The notes beneath the pieces were generated by a model, which was given only the letters and a program-made list of their open reading frames with translations, had not been told where the DNA came from and made no database searches. From Streptomyces sp. NBC_00358 (GTDB lineage: Bacteria; Actinomycetota; Actinomycetes; Streptomycetales; Streptomycetaceae): DNA of 64,000 nucleotides. Where the stretch lies: positions 7,006,001 through 7,070,000 of the forward strand of contig NZ_CP107976.1 of assembly GCF_036099295.1 (NCBI RefSeq). Reading direction: 5' to 3'. Positions 34,135 to 43,325 of the stretch are shown here, piece by piece. The stretch's first letter is position 1; each line of letters starts with the position of its first letter. A program made the position numbers and the translations under genes.

Positions 34135-35316
34135 TCAGTTCTTCAGCAGGTCGCAGACGAAGTTCTCCTCGACCGCGCGCAGTTTCTTCAGGAGTTCGGG
34201 CTTGGTCGCCTCGTTCACCTGGGTGGTGAGGGAGAAGGTCAGCGACCGCCGGCCGTCGGGTGTGGCGGCGATGAGCTGGGTGTAGCCGGGGAAGTTGCCG
34301 GTGTGGCCGAGGACCACTCCGCAGCGGGTGGAGTACCGGAAGATCGCCGCCCCCGCCTTGTTCCTGCCGGGTCCCGCGGGCTCGGAGGCCCCGTCGATCC
34401 AGCGCCGCTGCTCGCGCAGGGTGGCCGGGGAGATCAGCGCCCCGCCCGCGTAACCGCGGATGAAGCGGGTCATGTCCGCCGGAGTCGAGACGATCCCGCC
34501 CGACGCCCACACGCCGGAGGCGCTGAGCACCTCGCTGACGTCCTCCGGGGCCTTCGGTGGCTGGACGTCGTAGCCGTGCATGTACGGCTCGGGCATCTCG
34601 TAGCCCTGCGGGAGGCTCGTGTCGCGCAGGCCGAGCGGCCGGTAGACGAGCCCTCGCAGCAACTGCTCGTAGCGCTTGCCGGTCGCCGCCTCGGCCATCA
34701 GCGCGACCGCGATGTTGTCGGAGTTCGAGTACTGGTACCGCGATCCCGGCCGGAACAGCAGTGGGTCACCGGCCACGTAGTCGAGCAGCCGGCGCGAGTC
34801 GAAGTGGTGGTGCGGATCGGTGGTGAGGATCTCGATGAACTCGGGACTCTTCGTGTAGTCGGGCAGTCCGCTGGTGTGGTTCAGCAACTGGCGCAGTGTC
34901 ACGGCGTGCCACTTCCGCGGCAGTGACGGCAGACGGCGGCCGATCGTGTCGTCGAGGGAGAGCGCGCCCCGGTCCACCAGGCCCAGTGCCACCGCACCGC
35001 TGAACGCCTTCGCCGTGCTCGCGATCCGCATGTGGTCGTCCGGTGCGACCGGACGGCCGCTCACGATGTCGGCGACTCCGGCGCGCACGACCCGGGACCC
35101 GCCCTCGCGGCGCAGGACGGCGATGACGCCGGGCGGACCGCCGGGGCTGCGCACCAGTTCTTCGAGCTGCCGGCGCAGCCCGCGGTCGTGGTCAGGGGCG
35201 CCGGTGGCGGGGCCGGATCCGGCGTCGGCCGGTGCGGACACGGCGCCCGTCAGGCACGCGGCTGCCAGCAGGACGCCGAGGAACGGGCGCGGTCGGATGC
35301 GGCGGGGCAGTGGCAT
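34135..35316 (-). CDS. secreted serine hydrolase, beta-lactamase/DD-peptidase family
   Basis: The 393-residue protein has a signal peptide (RPFLGVLLAAACLTGAVSAPADA) and a class C beta-lactamase-like domain with the nucleophile box STAK (S100, K103), YSN (Y196-N198) and HTG (GHTGNFPG). These are the motifs of D-alanyl-D-alanine carboxypeptidases, esterases and class C lactamases; which activity it has cannot be told. The start at 35316 gives a proper signal peptide; the open frame extends far upstream without similarity. Confidence 0.88.
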   Translation of the reverse strand: MPLPRRIRPRPFLGVLLAAACLTGAVSAPADAGSGPATGAPDHDRGLRRQLEELVRSPGGPPGVIAVLRREGGSRVVRAGVADIVSGRPVAPDDHMRIASTAKAFSGAVALGLVDRGALSLDDTIGRRLPSLPRKWHAVTLRQLLNHTSGLPDYTKSPEFIEILTTDPHHHFDSRRLLDYVAGDPLLFRPGSRYQYSNSDNIAVALMAEAATGKRYEQLLRGLVYRPLGLRDTSLPQGYEMPEPYMHGYDVQPPKAPEDVSEVLSASGVWASGGIVSTPADMTRFIRGYAGGALISPATLREQRRWIDGASEPAGPGRNKAGAAIFRYSTRCGVVLGHTGNFPGYTQLIAATPDGRRSLTFSLTTQVNEATKPELLKKLRAVEENFVCDLLKN

Positions 35317-35566
35317 GGGGTTCTCCCGAGTAGGGCGGGGGCCGGGGCACGCCCAGCTTCGGCCCGGGTCGATCCACTCGCCTGCGCCGCTGCTGCATAC
35401 GGGGGAGCGCGCCGCCCGGTGTTGGGCCGTCCGGCCGCCCCGGCGCGTGATCCCGGGCCGGGAAGCCGATGAGTTCCGGGTACGGGCGGGGTCTACCTCA
35501 CGGGCGCCCCCAAGGCCTCGCCCTGAAGTGGATACGAGTGCGGACATGCGTTCTGAGGAGAATCGG

Positions 35567-36154
35567 ATGACAGACCAGACCTTCGACTTCGGGCCGCAGG
35601 CCCTGATCGTGGCGCGCCTCGCGGAGAGTGTCACGGACGAGCAGCTCGACGGGGCGACCCCCTGTCCGGCGTACGCGGTGCACAACATGCTCGGACACCT
35701 GAACGGACTGGCCGTGGCCTTCCGTGACGCCGGGCGCAAGGACCTGGGCCCCACGACCGACACCAGCCCGGCCGCAGCCGTGCCCGACATCGAGCCGGGC
35801 TGGCGCGAGAGCCTGCCGAAGGCGCTCGACGAACTCGCCGACGCCTGGCGGGACCCGGCCGCCTGGACCGGCATGACCCGGGCGGGCGGAGTGGAGCTGC
35901 CGGGTGCGGTCGCCGCGGCCGTGGCCGCCGACGAACTGGTCGTGCACGGCTGGGACCTCGCGCGGGCCACCGGCCAGGAGTACGCGCCCGATGCCGCCGC
36001 GCTCCAGGCCACGCGCGGCTTCCTCACGGCCGTCGCCGAGGACCCGACCCGGGTCGGCGGCATCTTCGGTCCCGTCGTCGCGGTACCGGACGACGCGCCC
36101 CTCCTCGACCGCGTCATCGGCCTCAGCGGCCGGGACCCCGGCTGGAAGCCGTAG
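35567..36154 (+). CDS. TIGR03086-family (mycothiol-linked DinB-like) protein
   Basis: The 195-residue protein has the MDMPI/DinB-like helical bundle with the metal-binding histidines in VHNMLGHLNGLA and ELVVHGWDLARATGQ, the C-terminal signature of TIGR03086. Related enzymes use mycothiol; the substrate here is unknown. GAGGAG lies 6 nt before the ATG at 35567; an upstream ATG at 35546 lacks a good site. It is a single-gene unit. Confidence 0.85.
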   Translation: MTDQTFDFGPQALIVARLAESVTDEQLDGATPCPAYAVHNMLGHLNGLAVAFRDAGRKDLGPTTDTSPAAAVPDIEPGWRESLPKALDELADAWRDPAAWTGMTRAGGVELPGAVAAAVAADELVVHGWDLARATGQEYAPDAAALQATRGFLTAVAEDPTRVGGIFGPVVAVPDDAPLLDRVIGLSGRDPGWKP

Positions 36155-36320
36155 CGCAAGGAGGGGCAGCCCCCTGGCCGGAGGCCGTGGCGGGGAGCGT
36201 TCCCGGCCCGATCCCGGCCGGGAACCGCAGCGAAGGAGCGGGCCGCGAGAGCCGTGATCCGCCTTCGCCGAATCACGGAAGCACACACATCGGAACCGGG
36301 TGGAGGCGGCCGGGCCGCAC

Positions 36321-36449
36321 GCCTCCAGGAAGGCCGCGCGCCTTCGCGCAGGGTGTACGCCGCCGCGTAAGCCGCGCGCCTCTACGAAGGCCATGCGCCT
36401 TCGTGCAGGGGGTGCGCCTCCGCGTAAGCCGCGCGCCTCCAGGTAGCGC
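36321..36449. repeat. 57-bp tandem repeat, 2.3 copies
   Basis: Units at 36321-36377 and 36378-36434 have the same 57-bp period (each starts gcctcyacgaaggcc-like and ends cgcgtaagccgcgc), with a partial third unit from 36435. They differ at several positions, so the duplication is not very recent. Confidence 0.85.
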
Positions 36450-36463
36450 TGAATGCCTCCGTG

Positions 36464-36495
36464 CCCCGCGCACTTCGCGCCCCGCGCACTTCGCG
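36464..36495. repeat. 16-bp perfect tandem duplication
   Basis: CCCCGCGCACTTCGCG occurs twice head to tail (36464-36479 and 36480-36495). Confidence 0.9.
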
Positions 36496-36701
36496 CGGAG
36501 GTGCGTACCTCCGCGCTGGCCGCCCCGCCCTCGCTCCCGCCTTCGCCGAACGCGGGCGCCGACGCGAATCCGTTCCGCGTCCGTGATCCCGACCGGAATC
36601 GCGAAAGTGAACAGTCGGAGCGCCAGGCCCTCGGCCGGTCGGGCGTGAACCGTCCGGTGCTCGGCGTCCGCACGTCACCTCGATTTCCTTTGTCGGAAGC
36701 G

Positions 36702-36730
36702 TTGACGAAACACGGTCACGCTCCTACCTT
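36702..36730 (+). promoter_or_regulatory. sigma70-type promoter of the GntR operon
   Basis: TTGACG (36702-36707), a 17-nt spacer and TACCTT (36725-36730) make a good HrdB-type promoter. The start site would be near 36737, giving a leader of about 110 nt. Confidence 0.6.
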
Positions 36731-36748
36731 CAACGCGTCGTACTTCGT

Positions 36749-36761
36749 ACGTCATATATGA
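36749..36761 (+). promoter_or_regulatory. candidate GntR operator with TCATATATGA palindrome
   Basis: ACGTCATATATGA includes the perfect palindrome TCATATATGA (36752-36761), placed about 15 nt after the predicted start site, where a repressor would block elongation. A related site lies at 26688-26700. Confidence 0.5.
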
Positions 36762-36845
36762 GACGCGATATGCGAGATCCGGGACCGAAGTCCGCGATCG
36801 GTGCCCGGCTCCCGTGATCCGAGACGTGAGACCAGAGAGGCGCGC

Positions 36846-37502
36846 ATGACCTCTGTGCCCACCCCGATCCCGTCCCGCACGCAGTTCGTGCTGGAGGGGA
36901 TCAAACACCGCATCCTCACCGGGCAGTTGACCCCGGGACAGGCTCTGGTCGAGACCGACCTCGCCGCACAGTTCGGGGTGTCGAAGACCCCGGTGCGCGA
37001 GGCGCTCAAGACCCTGGCCGGCACCGGGCTCGTCGTGATGAACCAGTACAAGGGCGTCACGGTGCGCATGGTGGACGCGGACATGGCGCGCGAGGTGTAC
37101 GACGTACGGCTGCTCCTCGAACCCGAGGCGCTGCGTCGGGTGGTGCGCCGCGGAGCCTCCCTCGACGCCGCCCGGGACGCGCTCACCCGTGCCGACGACG
37201 CCGCCGACACCGCCGAACGGTCCCTGGCCAACCGGGAGTTCCACCGCGCCCTGTACGTCCCCTGCGGCAACCCGCTGCTCGGCCGGATGCTCGACGAGGT
37301 GCGCGACCAGGCCGCTCTTGTCTCGGCGGTCGCCTGGGCGGCCGACCCCTCCTGGGAACGGGAGGCGAGCGAGCACCGGGAGATCCTGCGGCTCGCCCTC
37401 GACGGTGACGCAGACGCCGCCGCCGGAGCGCTCCGCGCACACATCGCGTCGTTCGTGCAACGGGCCTTCCCCCAGGGCCAGGAAGAGGACGGACAGGAAT
37501 GA
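36846..37502 (+). CDS. GntR-family regulator, FadR subfamily (FCD)
   Basis: The 218-residue protein has the GntR winged helix (GIKHRILTGQLTPGQALVETDLAAQFGVSKTPVREALKTLAGTGLVVMNQYKGVTVR) and an all-helical FCD effector domain (VYDVRLLLEPEALRRVVRRGAS, NREFHRALYVPCGNPLLGRML, EHREILRLALDGDADAA), whose Asp/His residues bind a metal and organic-acid effectors. GAGAGG lies 5 nt before the ATG. It overlaps the DapA-family gene by 4 bp and probably controls this sugar-acid operon in response to a sugar acid or keto-deoxy acid. Confidence 0.9.
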   Translation: MTSVPTPIPSRTQFVLEGIKHRILTGQLTPGQALVETDLAAQFGVSKTPVREALKTLAGTGLVVMNQYKGVTVRMVDADMAREVYDVRLLLEPEALRRVVRRGASLDAARDALTRADDAADTAERSLANREFHRALYVPCGNPLLGRMLDEVRDQAALVSAVAWAADPSWEREASEHREILRLALDGDADAAAGALRAHIASFVQRAFPQGQEEDGQE

Positions 37503-38407
37503 CAGCGACGTTCGAGACCCAGCGGGCGGCCCTCGCCGAGGTCGTGGCGATCCCGGTGACGCCGTTCGCCGAGGACGGCACGATCGACCGGGACACCCAC
37601 CGGGTCCTGCTGCGCCGACTGATCGACGGCGGCGTCCGCACCCTCACCCCCAACGGGAACACCGGCGAGTTCTACGCCCTCACCCCCGAAGAGCGCCGGA
37701 TCGTCACCGAGTTGACCGTCGAGGAGGCCGGCGACCGCGCGGTCGTCCTCGTCGGCGTCGGGCACGACGTACCGACCGCCGTCGCCTCCGCGCGGCACGC
37801 CCGTGCCCTCGGCGCACCGATGGTGATGGTCCATCAGCCCGTGCATCCCTACGTCTCGGAGAGCGGCTGGGTCGACTACCACCGGGCCATCGCGGAGGCC
37901 GTGCCCGAGCTGGGCGTCGTGCCCTACATCCGCAACGCGGGGCTCGCGGGCGCGCGGCTCGCCGAACTCGCGGACGCCTGCCCGAACGTCATCGGTGTGA
38001 AGTACGCCGTTCCCGACGCGGCGCGCTTCGCGTCCTTCGCGCGGGACGCCGGGCTGGAACGGTTCGTGTGGGTGGCCGGACTCGCCGAGCCGTACGCTCC
38101 CTCGTACTTCTCGGCCGGCGCCACCGGCTTCACCTCGGGTCTGGTGAACGTCGTACCGGCCGTCTCGCTGAACATGATCGAGGCGCTCCGGTCCGGCGAC
38201 TACCCGGCCGCGATGAAGGTCTGGGAGCAGATCCGCCGCTTCGAGGAACTGCGCGCCGCGAACGCCTCCGCGAACAACGTCACCGTGGTCAAGGAAGCCC
38301 TGTCCTCGCTCGGGCTGTGCCGCCGCGACGTCCGTCCGCCGAGCAGGCCGCTGCCCGCGAGCGAGCGGTCCGAGGTCGCGGCCATAGCCGCCGGATGGTC
38401 CCTGTGA
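37499..38407 (+). CDS. DapA-family dehydratase/aldolase, likely keto-deoxy-sugar acid
   Basis: The 302-residue barrel has PNGNTGEFYAL (instead of the DapA GTTGE), VVPYIRNAG with Y143 and the Schiff-base lysine in VIGVKYAV (K168). It is therefore a class I enzyme of the DHDPS/NAL superfamily but not DapA. It is coupled to a GntR gene upstream and an IlvD/Edd sugar-acid dehydratase downstream. The simplest reading is a 2-keto-3-deoxy-L-arabinonate dehydratase (making alpha-ketoglutarate semialdehyde) or the matching aldolase; the sequence alone does not decide. Confidence 0.83.
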   Translation: MTATFETQRAALAEVVAIPVTPFAEDGTIDRDTHRVLLRRLIDGGVRTLTPNGNTGEFYALTPEERRIVTELTVEEAGDRAVVLVGVGHDVPTAVASARHARALGAPMVMVHQPVHPYVSESGWVDYHRAIAEAVPELGVVPYIRNAGLAGARLAELADACPNVIGVKYAVPDAARFASFARDAGLERFVWVAGLAEPYAPSYFSAGATGFTSGLVNVVPAVSLNMIEALRSGDYPAAMKVWEQIRRFEELRAANASANNVTVVKEALSSLGLCRRDVRPPSRPLPASERSEVAAIAAGWSL

Positions 38408-40125
38408 AACGGCCCGAGGACCTCAGAAGCCATCAGTGGTACGGCACCGACGGGCTCCGCTCGTTCAGCCACCGGGCCAGGACCCGGCAGCTCGGCTACC
38501 TCCCCGAGGAGCACCTGGGCAAGCCGGTCGTCGCGATCCTCAACACCTGGTCCGACATCAACCCGTGCCATGTGCACCTGCGCGACCGCGCCCAGGCGGT
38601 GAAGCGGGGCGTGTGGCAGGCCGGTGGATTCCCGCTCGAATTCCCGGTGTCCACGCTGAGCGAGACCTTCCAGAAGCCGACCCCGATGCTCTACCGCAAT
38701 CTGCTCGCGATGGAGACCGAGGAACTGCTGCGGTCGTACCCGGTGGACGGGGCCGTGCTGATGGGCGGCTGCGACAAGACCACGCCCGCGCTGCTGATGG
38801 GGGCCGCCTCGGTCGATCTGCCGACCGTCTTCGTGCCCGCCGGGCCGATGCTGCCGGGGCACTGGCGCGACGAGGTCCTCGGCTCCGGCACCGACATGTG
38901 GAAGTACTGGGACGACAGGCGCGCAGGTCTCATCGGCGACTGCGAGATGACCGAGCTGGAGAGCGGGCTCGCCCGGTCGCCGGGGCACTGCATGACCATG
39001 GGTACGGCGTCCACGCTGACGGCCGCCGCCGAGGCGCTCGGCGTCACCGTGCCCGGCGCGTCGAGCATCCCCGCCGTCGACTCCGGACACGACAGGATGG
39101 CCGCCGCCGCGGGGCTCAGGATCGTCGAACTCGTCCACAAGGACCGCAGGTTGTCCGACATCCTCACCGCGGACGCCTTCACGGACGCGGTGACGACGGT
39201 GCTCGGTCTCGGCGGTTCGACGAACGCCGTGATCCATCTGATCGCCATGGCCGGACGGGCCGGGGTCACCCTCACGCTGGACGACTTCGACAAGATCGCC
39301 CGGACCGTGCCGGTGCTCGCCAACGTCCGGCCCGGTGGACGGACGTACCTCATGGAGGACTTCCACTTCGCCGGCGGTCTGCCCGGGTTCCTGTCGCGGA
39401 TCACCGATCTGCTGCACCTGGACCGGCCCACCGTGTCCCACGACACCCTGCGCGAGCAGTTGGCGAACGCCCGGGTGCACAACGACGACGTCATCCGCAC
39501 CCGGGAGAACCCGGTCGCGGCCGAGGGCGGAGTGGCCGTCCTGCGCGGCAACCTCTGCCCCGACGGCGCCGTCATCAAGCACATCGCGGCGGAGCCGCAC
39601 CTGCTCAAGCACACCGGTCCCGCGGTCGTCTTCGACGACTACCGCACCATGCAGCGGACCATCGACGACCCGTCGCTCGGCATCACCGCGGACAGCGTCC
39701 TCGTGCTGCGGGGCTCCGGCCCCAAGGGCGGTCCGGGCATGCCCGAGTACGGGATGCTGCCCATCCCCGACCACCTGCTCAAGCAGGGGGTCCGGGACAT
39801 GGTGCGGATCTCCGACGCCCGTATGAGCGGCACGAGTTACGGCGCGTGCGTGCTGCATGTGGCGCCCGAGTCGTACGTCGGCGGCCCGCTGGCCCTCGTG
39901 TGCGACGGGGACACGATCACCCTGGACGTAGAGGCACGGTCACTCCGGCTCAACGTGGACGACGCGGAGCTGGAGCGCAGACGGGCGAAGTGGACCCCAC
40001 CGCCCGTCCGGTACGAGCGCGGCTACGGAGCGCTCTACAACGAGCAGATCACCCAGGCCGACACCGGCTGCGACTTCGCGTTCCTGGCCCGGCCGGGCCA
40101 GGTGCCGGACCCGTACGCGGGCTGA
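38404..40125 (+). CDS. IlvD/Edd sugar-acid dehydratase, likely L-arabinonate
   Basis: The 573-residue protein has the IlvD/Edd Fe-S layout: LNTWSDINPCHVHL (first Cys), LMGGCDKTTPALLMGA (second Cys), and GDCEMTELESG (third Cys), with the Mg site and PEYGMLP/RISDARMSGTSYGACVLHVAPE near the C-terminus. The opening RSHQWYGTDGLRSFSHRARTRQLGYLPEEHLGKPV is like that of L-arabinonate dehydratases of the oxidative arabinose pathway. The start is taken as the GTG overlapping the upstream stop (ATG at 38395 also possible). It would feed the DapA-family enzyme encoded just upstream. Confidence 0.87.
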   Translation: MKRPEDLRSHQWYGTDGLRSFSHRARTRQLGYLPEEHLGKPVVAILNTWSDINPCHVHLRDRAQAVKRGVWQAGGFPLEFPVSTLSETFQKPTPMLYRNLLAMETEELLRSYPVDGAVLMGGCDKTTPALLMGAASVDLPTVFVPAGPMLPGHWRDEVLGSGTDMWKYWDDRRAGLIGDCEMTELESGLARSPGHCMTMGTASTLTAAAEALGVTVPGASSIPAVDSGHDRMAAAAGLRIVELVHKDRRLSDILTADAFTDAVTTVLGLGGSTNAVIHLIAMAGRAGVTLTLDDFDKIARTVPVLANVRPGGRTYLMEDFHFAGGLPGFLSRITDLLHLDRPTVSHDTLREQLANARVHNDDVIRTRENPVAAEGGVAVLRGNLCPDGAVIKHIAAEPHLLKHTGPAVVFDDYRTMQRTIDDPSLGITADSVLVLRGSGPKGGPGMPEYGMLPIPDHLLKQGVRDMVRISDARMSGTSYGACVLHVAPESYVGGPLALVCDGDTITLDVEARSLRLNVDDAELERRRAKWTPPPVRYERGYGALYNEQITQADTGCDFAFLARPGQVPDPYAG

Positions 40126-40171
40126 GGCCCCCCGCACCCCGCACATGGAAGTGCTCGATCCATGTGGTCGT

Positions 40172-40185
40172 AGCAAGCGCTTCCT
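40172..40185. promoter_or_regulatory. LacI-type operator before the ABC permease operon
   Basis: AGCAAGCGCTTCCT is centred on the AAGCGCTT palindrome typical of LacI-family operators, 40 bp before the permease start. The flanking CGTAGCAAGCGCTT is identical to the site at 45783. Confidence 0.6.
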
Positions 40186-40225
40186 GCACTCACAGTACTT
40201 GCCCCACTGCGAACGGAGAACAGTC

Positions 40226-41161
40226 ATGGCACAAGCCGCAGCCGTGGCGAAACCGCCCGCGCCACCCCGGCGGCGCCGTGCTTCCGCGACCCCGCGCAGG
40301 CTCCCGTATCTGCTGATCGCACCGGCGGCCCTGCTGATGCTGGGCTTCATCGCCTACCCCGTCATCAGCGTCTTCTACTACAGCCTGCAGAACTACAACC
40401 CCACCAAACCGTGGCGCAACGGCTTCGCCGGCTTCGGCAACTTCACGCACGCCTTCACCCAGGACCCCCAGTTCTGGGACACGCTGACCTTCAGCGCCAA
40501 GTGGGTCGTCGTCGAGGTCGGCCTCCAGCTCCTGTTCGGCCTGGTGCTCGCGCTGATCGTCAACCAGACCTTCGTGGGGCGGGCGTTCGGGCGGGCGCTG
40601 GTCTTCTCGCCATGGGCCGTCTCCGGGGTGCTCACCTCGGCGATCTGGGTGCTGCTCTACAACTCCCAGACGGGCATCACCCGTTACCTCGCGGACGCCG
40701 GTATCGGCTCGTACGGGACGAGCTGGCTGTCGGACACCTCCACCGTCTTCCCGGCGGCCGTGGTCGCCGACCTGTGGCGCGGGGTCCCCTTCTTCGCGAT
40801 CCTGATCCTCGCCGACCTCCAGTCCGTCTCCAAGGACCTGTACGAGGCCGCCGAGGTCGACGGAGCCAGCCGCGTCCGGCAGTTCCTGCACATCACGCTG
40901 CCGCACCTCAAGGACGCGATCGTCCTCTCCACGCTGCTGCGCGCGGTGTGGGAGTTCAACAACGTCGACCTGCTCTACACCCTGACCGGCGGCGGACCCG
41001 CGGGCGAGACCACGACCCTCCCGCTCTACATCGCCAACACCAGTGTCGACGCCCACAACTTCGGCTACGCGTCGGCCCTCACGACGGTCGCGTTCGTGAT
41101 CCTGCTGTTCTGCTCGATCGTCTATCTGCGGCTGAGCAAGTTCGGAGGCGGGGACAAGTGA
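40226..41161 (+). CDS. sugar ABC transporter permease, MalF type
   Basis: The 311-residue membrane protein has a basic N-terminus (PRRRRASATPRR), six membrane helices and the EAA loop YEAAEVDGASRVRQFLHITLPHLK. CGGAG precedes the ATG. It overlaps the second permease by 4 bp. With the binding protein at 45908 (same LacI-type operator) it most likely forms one CUT1 importer for oligosaccharides from arabinan or pectin. Confidence 0.9.
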   Translation: MAQAAAVAKPPAPPRRRRASATPRRLPYLLIAPAALLMLGFIAYPVISVFYYSLQNYNPTKPWRNGFAGFGNFTHAFTQDPQFWDTLTFSAKWVVVEVGLQLLFGLVLALIVNQTFVGRAFGRALVFSPWAVSGVLTSAIWVLLYNSQTGITRYLADAGIGSYGTSWLSDTSTVFPAAVVADLWRGVPFFAILILADLQSVSKDLYEAAEVDGASRVRQFLHITLPHLKDAIVLSTLLRAVWEFNNVDLLYTLTGGGPAGETTTLPLYIANTSVDAHNFGYASALTTVAFVILLFCSIVYLRLSKFGGGDK

Positions 41162-42060
41162 TCACCAAGGACGCCGGGACGATCGCCCCGGCCGCACCCG
41201 CCCCGCCCGTCGAGGAGCCCCGCCCGCGCGAGCGGAGGAAGCACCGCGCCTGGGACGAGGTCCCGCGCCGGCACATCTACGTACCCCTGGGCATCTACCT
41301 GCTCTTCACCCTGATCCCCTTCTACTGGATCCTGCTCTTCGCGCTGCGCCCGGCCGGGTCGACCTCGCTCGTGCCCTGGCCCATGACCTTCGAGCACTTC
41401 CACAAGGTGTGGACTGAGCGCAGCTTCGGGACCTACTTCCAGAACAGCGTCCTCATCGCCGTCGCCACCCTGGTGATGACCACGCTCGTCGCGCTCGCCG
41501 GCGGCTACGCGCTCGCCCGCTTCGACTTCAGGATCAAGCGCGGCTTCATGCTCGCGCTGCTCTGCTCGCAGTTCGTGCCGGGTGCGCTGCTCCTGGTCCC
41601 GCTCTTCCAGATCTTCGCCGAGCTCCGGATGATCAACTCGCTGGTCAGCGTCATCATCGCCGAGACGGTCTTCCAGCTCCCGCTGTCGATGATCCTGATC
41701 AGCGGGTTCATCAGGAACGTGCCGTACTCCCTGGAGGAGGCCGCCTGGGTGGACGGCTGCAACCGCTTCGACGCCTTCCGGATCGTCGTACTCCCGCTGC
41801 TGCGGCCCGGGTTGATCGCGGTTGGCTCCTTCGCCTTCGTGCACGCCTGGAACCACTTCCTGTTCGCCCTGATGTTCCTCAGCGACCAGAGCAAGCAGAC
41901 CATCCCGGTCGGCCTCAACACCCTGATGAGCTCCGACAGCGTCGACCTGGGCGCGCTCGCCGCAGGCGGCATCATCGCCGCCGTCCCCGTGGTCGTCGTG
42001 TTCGCCTTCATCCAGAAGTGGCTGATCACCGGATTCAGCGCGGGGGCGGTGAAGGGATGA
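41158..42060 (+). CDS. sugar ABC transporter permease, MalG type
   Basis: The 300-residue protein starts at the GTG overlapping the previous stop, has a long charged cytosolic N-terminus, six membrane helices and the EAA loop LEEAAWVDGCNRFDAFRIVVLPLLRPG. It overlaps the next gene (ATGA). It is the partner of the permease encoded upstream; the ATPase must come from elsewhere. Confidence 0.9.
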   Translation: MITKDAGTIAPAAPAPPVEEPRPRERRKHRAWDEVPRRHIYVPLGIYLLFTLIPFYWILLFALRPAGSTSLVPWPMTFEHFHKVWTERSFGTYFQNSVLIAVATLVMTTLVALAGGYALARFDFRIKRGFMLALLCSQFVPGALLLVPLFQIFAELRMINSLVSVIIAETVFQLPLSMILISGFIRNVPYSLEEAAWVDGCNRFDAFRIVVLPLLRPGLIAVGSFAFVHAWNHFLFALMFLSDQSKQTIPVGLNTLMSSDSVDLGALAAGGIIAAVPVVVVFAFIQKWLITGFSAGAVKG

Positions 42061-43325
42061 CGGCCCTCTCGCAGCAGGGTGGCGCCCGCCGCCCGGACGG
42101 TCCGCGGACCGCGCCGGCCGGAGCCACGGCGCACACCGGTCCGCGGGCCGCGCCCACCACTGCCCCGGTGAACACGACGGCCCCCGCACTCCCGCTGCCC
42201 GTCGTCCTCGCGGGCGCCCGGGGCCATGGCCGCTGGCACCTGGACAACATCCGCCGGCTCCAGGACAAGGGCCTGGTACGCCTCGTCGGCGTCTGCGAGC
42301 TGAACCCGCTCGCCGAGGAGGAGCTCGGCGGGCAGCGCGTCGAGCAGTCCGCCGACTTCGGGGCCCTCCTCGACTCCACCGGCGCCGCCGCCGCGGTGAT
42401 CTGCACCCCCATCCCCACCCACACCGACCTCGCGCTGACCGCCGCGCGCAAGGGCGTCCACCTGCTCCTGGAGAAGCCGCCCGCGCCCTCCTACGCCGAG
42501 TTCCGGCGGATGGCCGAGGGGGTCGCGGCGGCCGGGGTGGTCTGCCAGATCGGCTTCCAGTCGCTCGGCTCGCACGCCGTCCCCGCCATCAGGAAACTCA
42601 TCACCGAGGGCGCGCTCGGCCGGGTGACCGGCATCGGCGGGGCAGGGTCCTGGGCGCGCGACGAGGCTTACTACGGGCGCGCCCCCTGGGCGGGGAAGCG
42701 CCGGCTGAACGGCGTGGACGTGGTCGACGGCGTCCTGACGAACCCGCTGGCCCACATCGTCGCCACGGCCCTCGCGCTGGACGGTTCGACCCGTGCCGAG
42801 GACGTCACCGGCATCCGGACCGAGCTGCTGCGCGCCAACGACATCGAGTCCGACGACACCTCGTGCGTGCGGGTCACGACCGCCGGGGGCCGGATCACGG
42901 TCGCCGCGACGCTCTGCGCCGAACAGCCCGGCGAACCGTATGTCCTGGTGCACGGCACAGGGGGCCGGATCACCTTCTGGTACAAGCAGGACCGCGTCCT
43001 CGTGCAGCGGTCCGGACACGGCCCCGAGGAGATCGAGTACGGCCGTACGGACCTGCTGGAGAACCTCGTCGAGCATCTGAGCGGCGGCGCCGAACTGCTG
43101 GTCCCACCGGAGTCGACGGGCGCCTTCATGAAGGTCGTCGAGGCGATCCGGCAGGCACCCGACCCGATCGCGCTGCCCCCGGACGCCTGGGCGACGCTCC
43201 CCGGCGAGCGGCGCCGTGTCGTACCCGGTGTCGACGGATTCGTCGCGGCCGCCGCGGAGACCCTCGCCCTCTACTCCGAGCTGGGCGCCCCCTGGGCGCT
43301 CCCGACAGAGGTGAGCACCCGATGA
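42057..43325 (+). CDS. Gfo/Idh/MocA-family oxidoreductase
   Basis: The 422-residue protein has a disordered Ala/Pro/Thr-rich lead of about 45 residues, then a Rossmann domain (LPVVLAGARGHGRWHLDNIRRL...GVCELNP), the EKPPAPSYAEF motif whose Lys (EKP) is catalytic in this family, and a C-terminal substrate domain. It is coupled at both ends by 4-bp overlaps within the permease-GH43 operon. A role in oxidising an imported sugar such as arabinose would fill a missing step, but this is inference. Confidence 0.85.
   Translation: MTALSQQGGARRPDGPRTAPAGATAHTGPRAAPTTAPVNTTAPALPLPVVLAGARGHGRWHLDNIRRLQDKGLVRLVGVCELNPLAEEELGGQRVEQSADFGALLDSTGAAAAVICTPIPTHTDLALTAARKGVHLLLEKPPAPSYAEFRRMAEGVAAAGVVCQIGFQSLGSHAVPAIRKLITEGALGRVTGIGGAGSWARDEAYYGRAPWAGKRRLNGVDVVDGVLTNPLAHIVATALALDGSTRAEDVTGIRTELLRANDIESDDTSCVRVTTAGGRITVAATLCAEQPGEPYVLVHGTGGRITFWYKQDRVLVQRSGHGPEEIEYGRTDLLENLVEHLSGGAELLVPPESTGAFMKVVEAIRQAPDPIALPPDAWATLPGERRRVVPGVDGFVAAAAETLALYSELGAPWALPTEVSTR

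Larger units (their letters stand above)
36155..36701. other. repeat-rich intergenic region
   Basis: No gene is supported here despite open frames on both strands. It holds a 57-bp tandem repeat and a 16-bp duplication (listed separately), then GC-rich unique sequence up to the GntR promoter. Confidence 0.6.
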
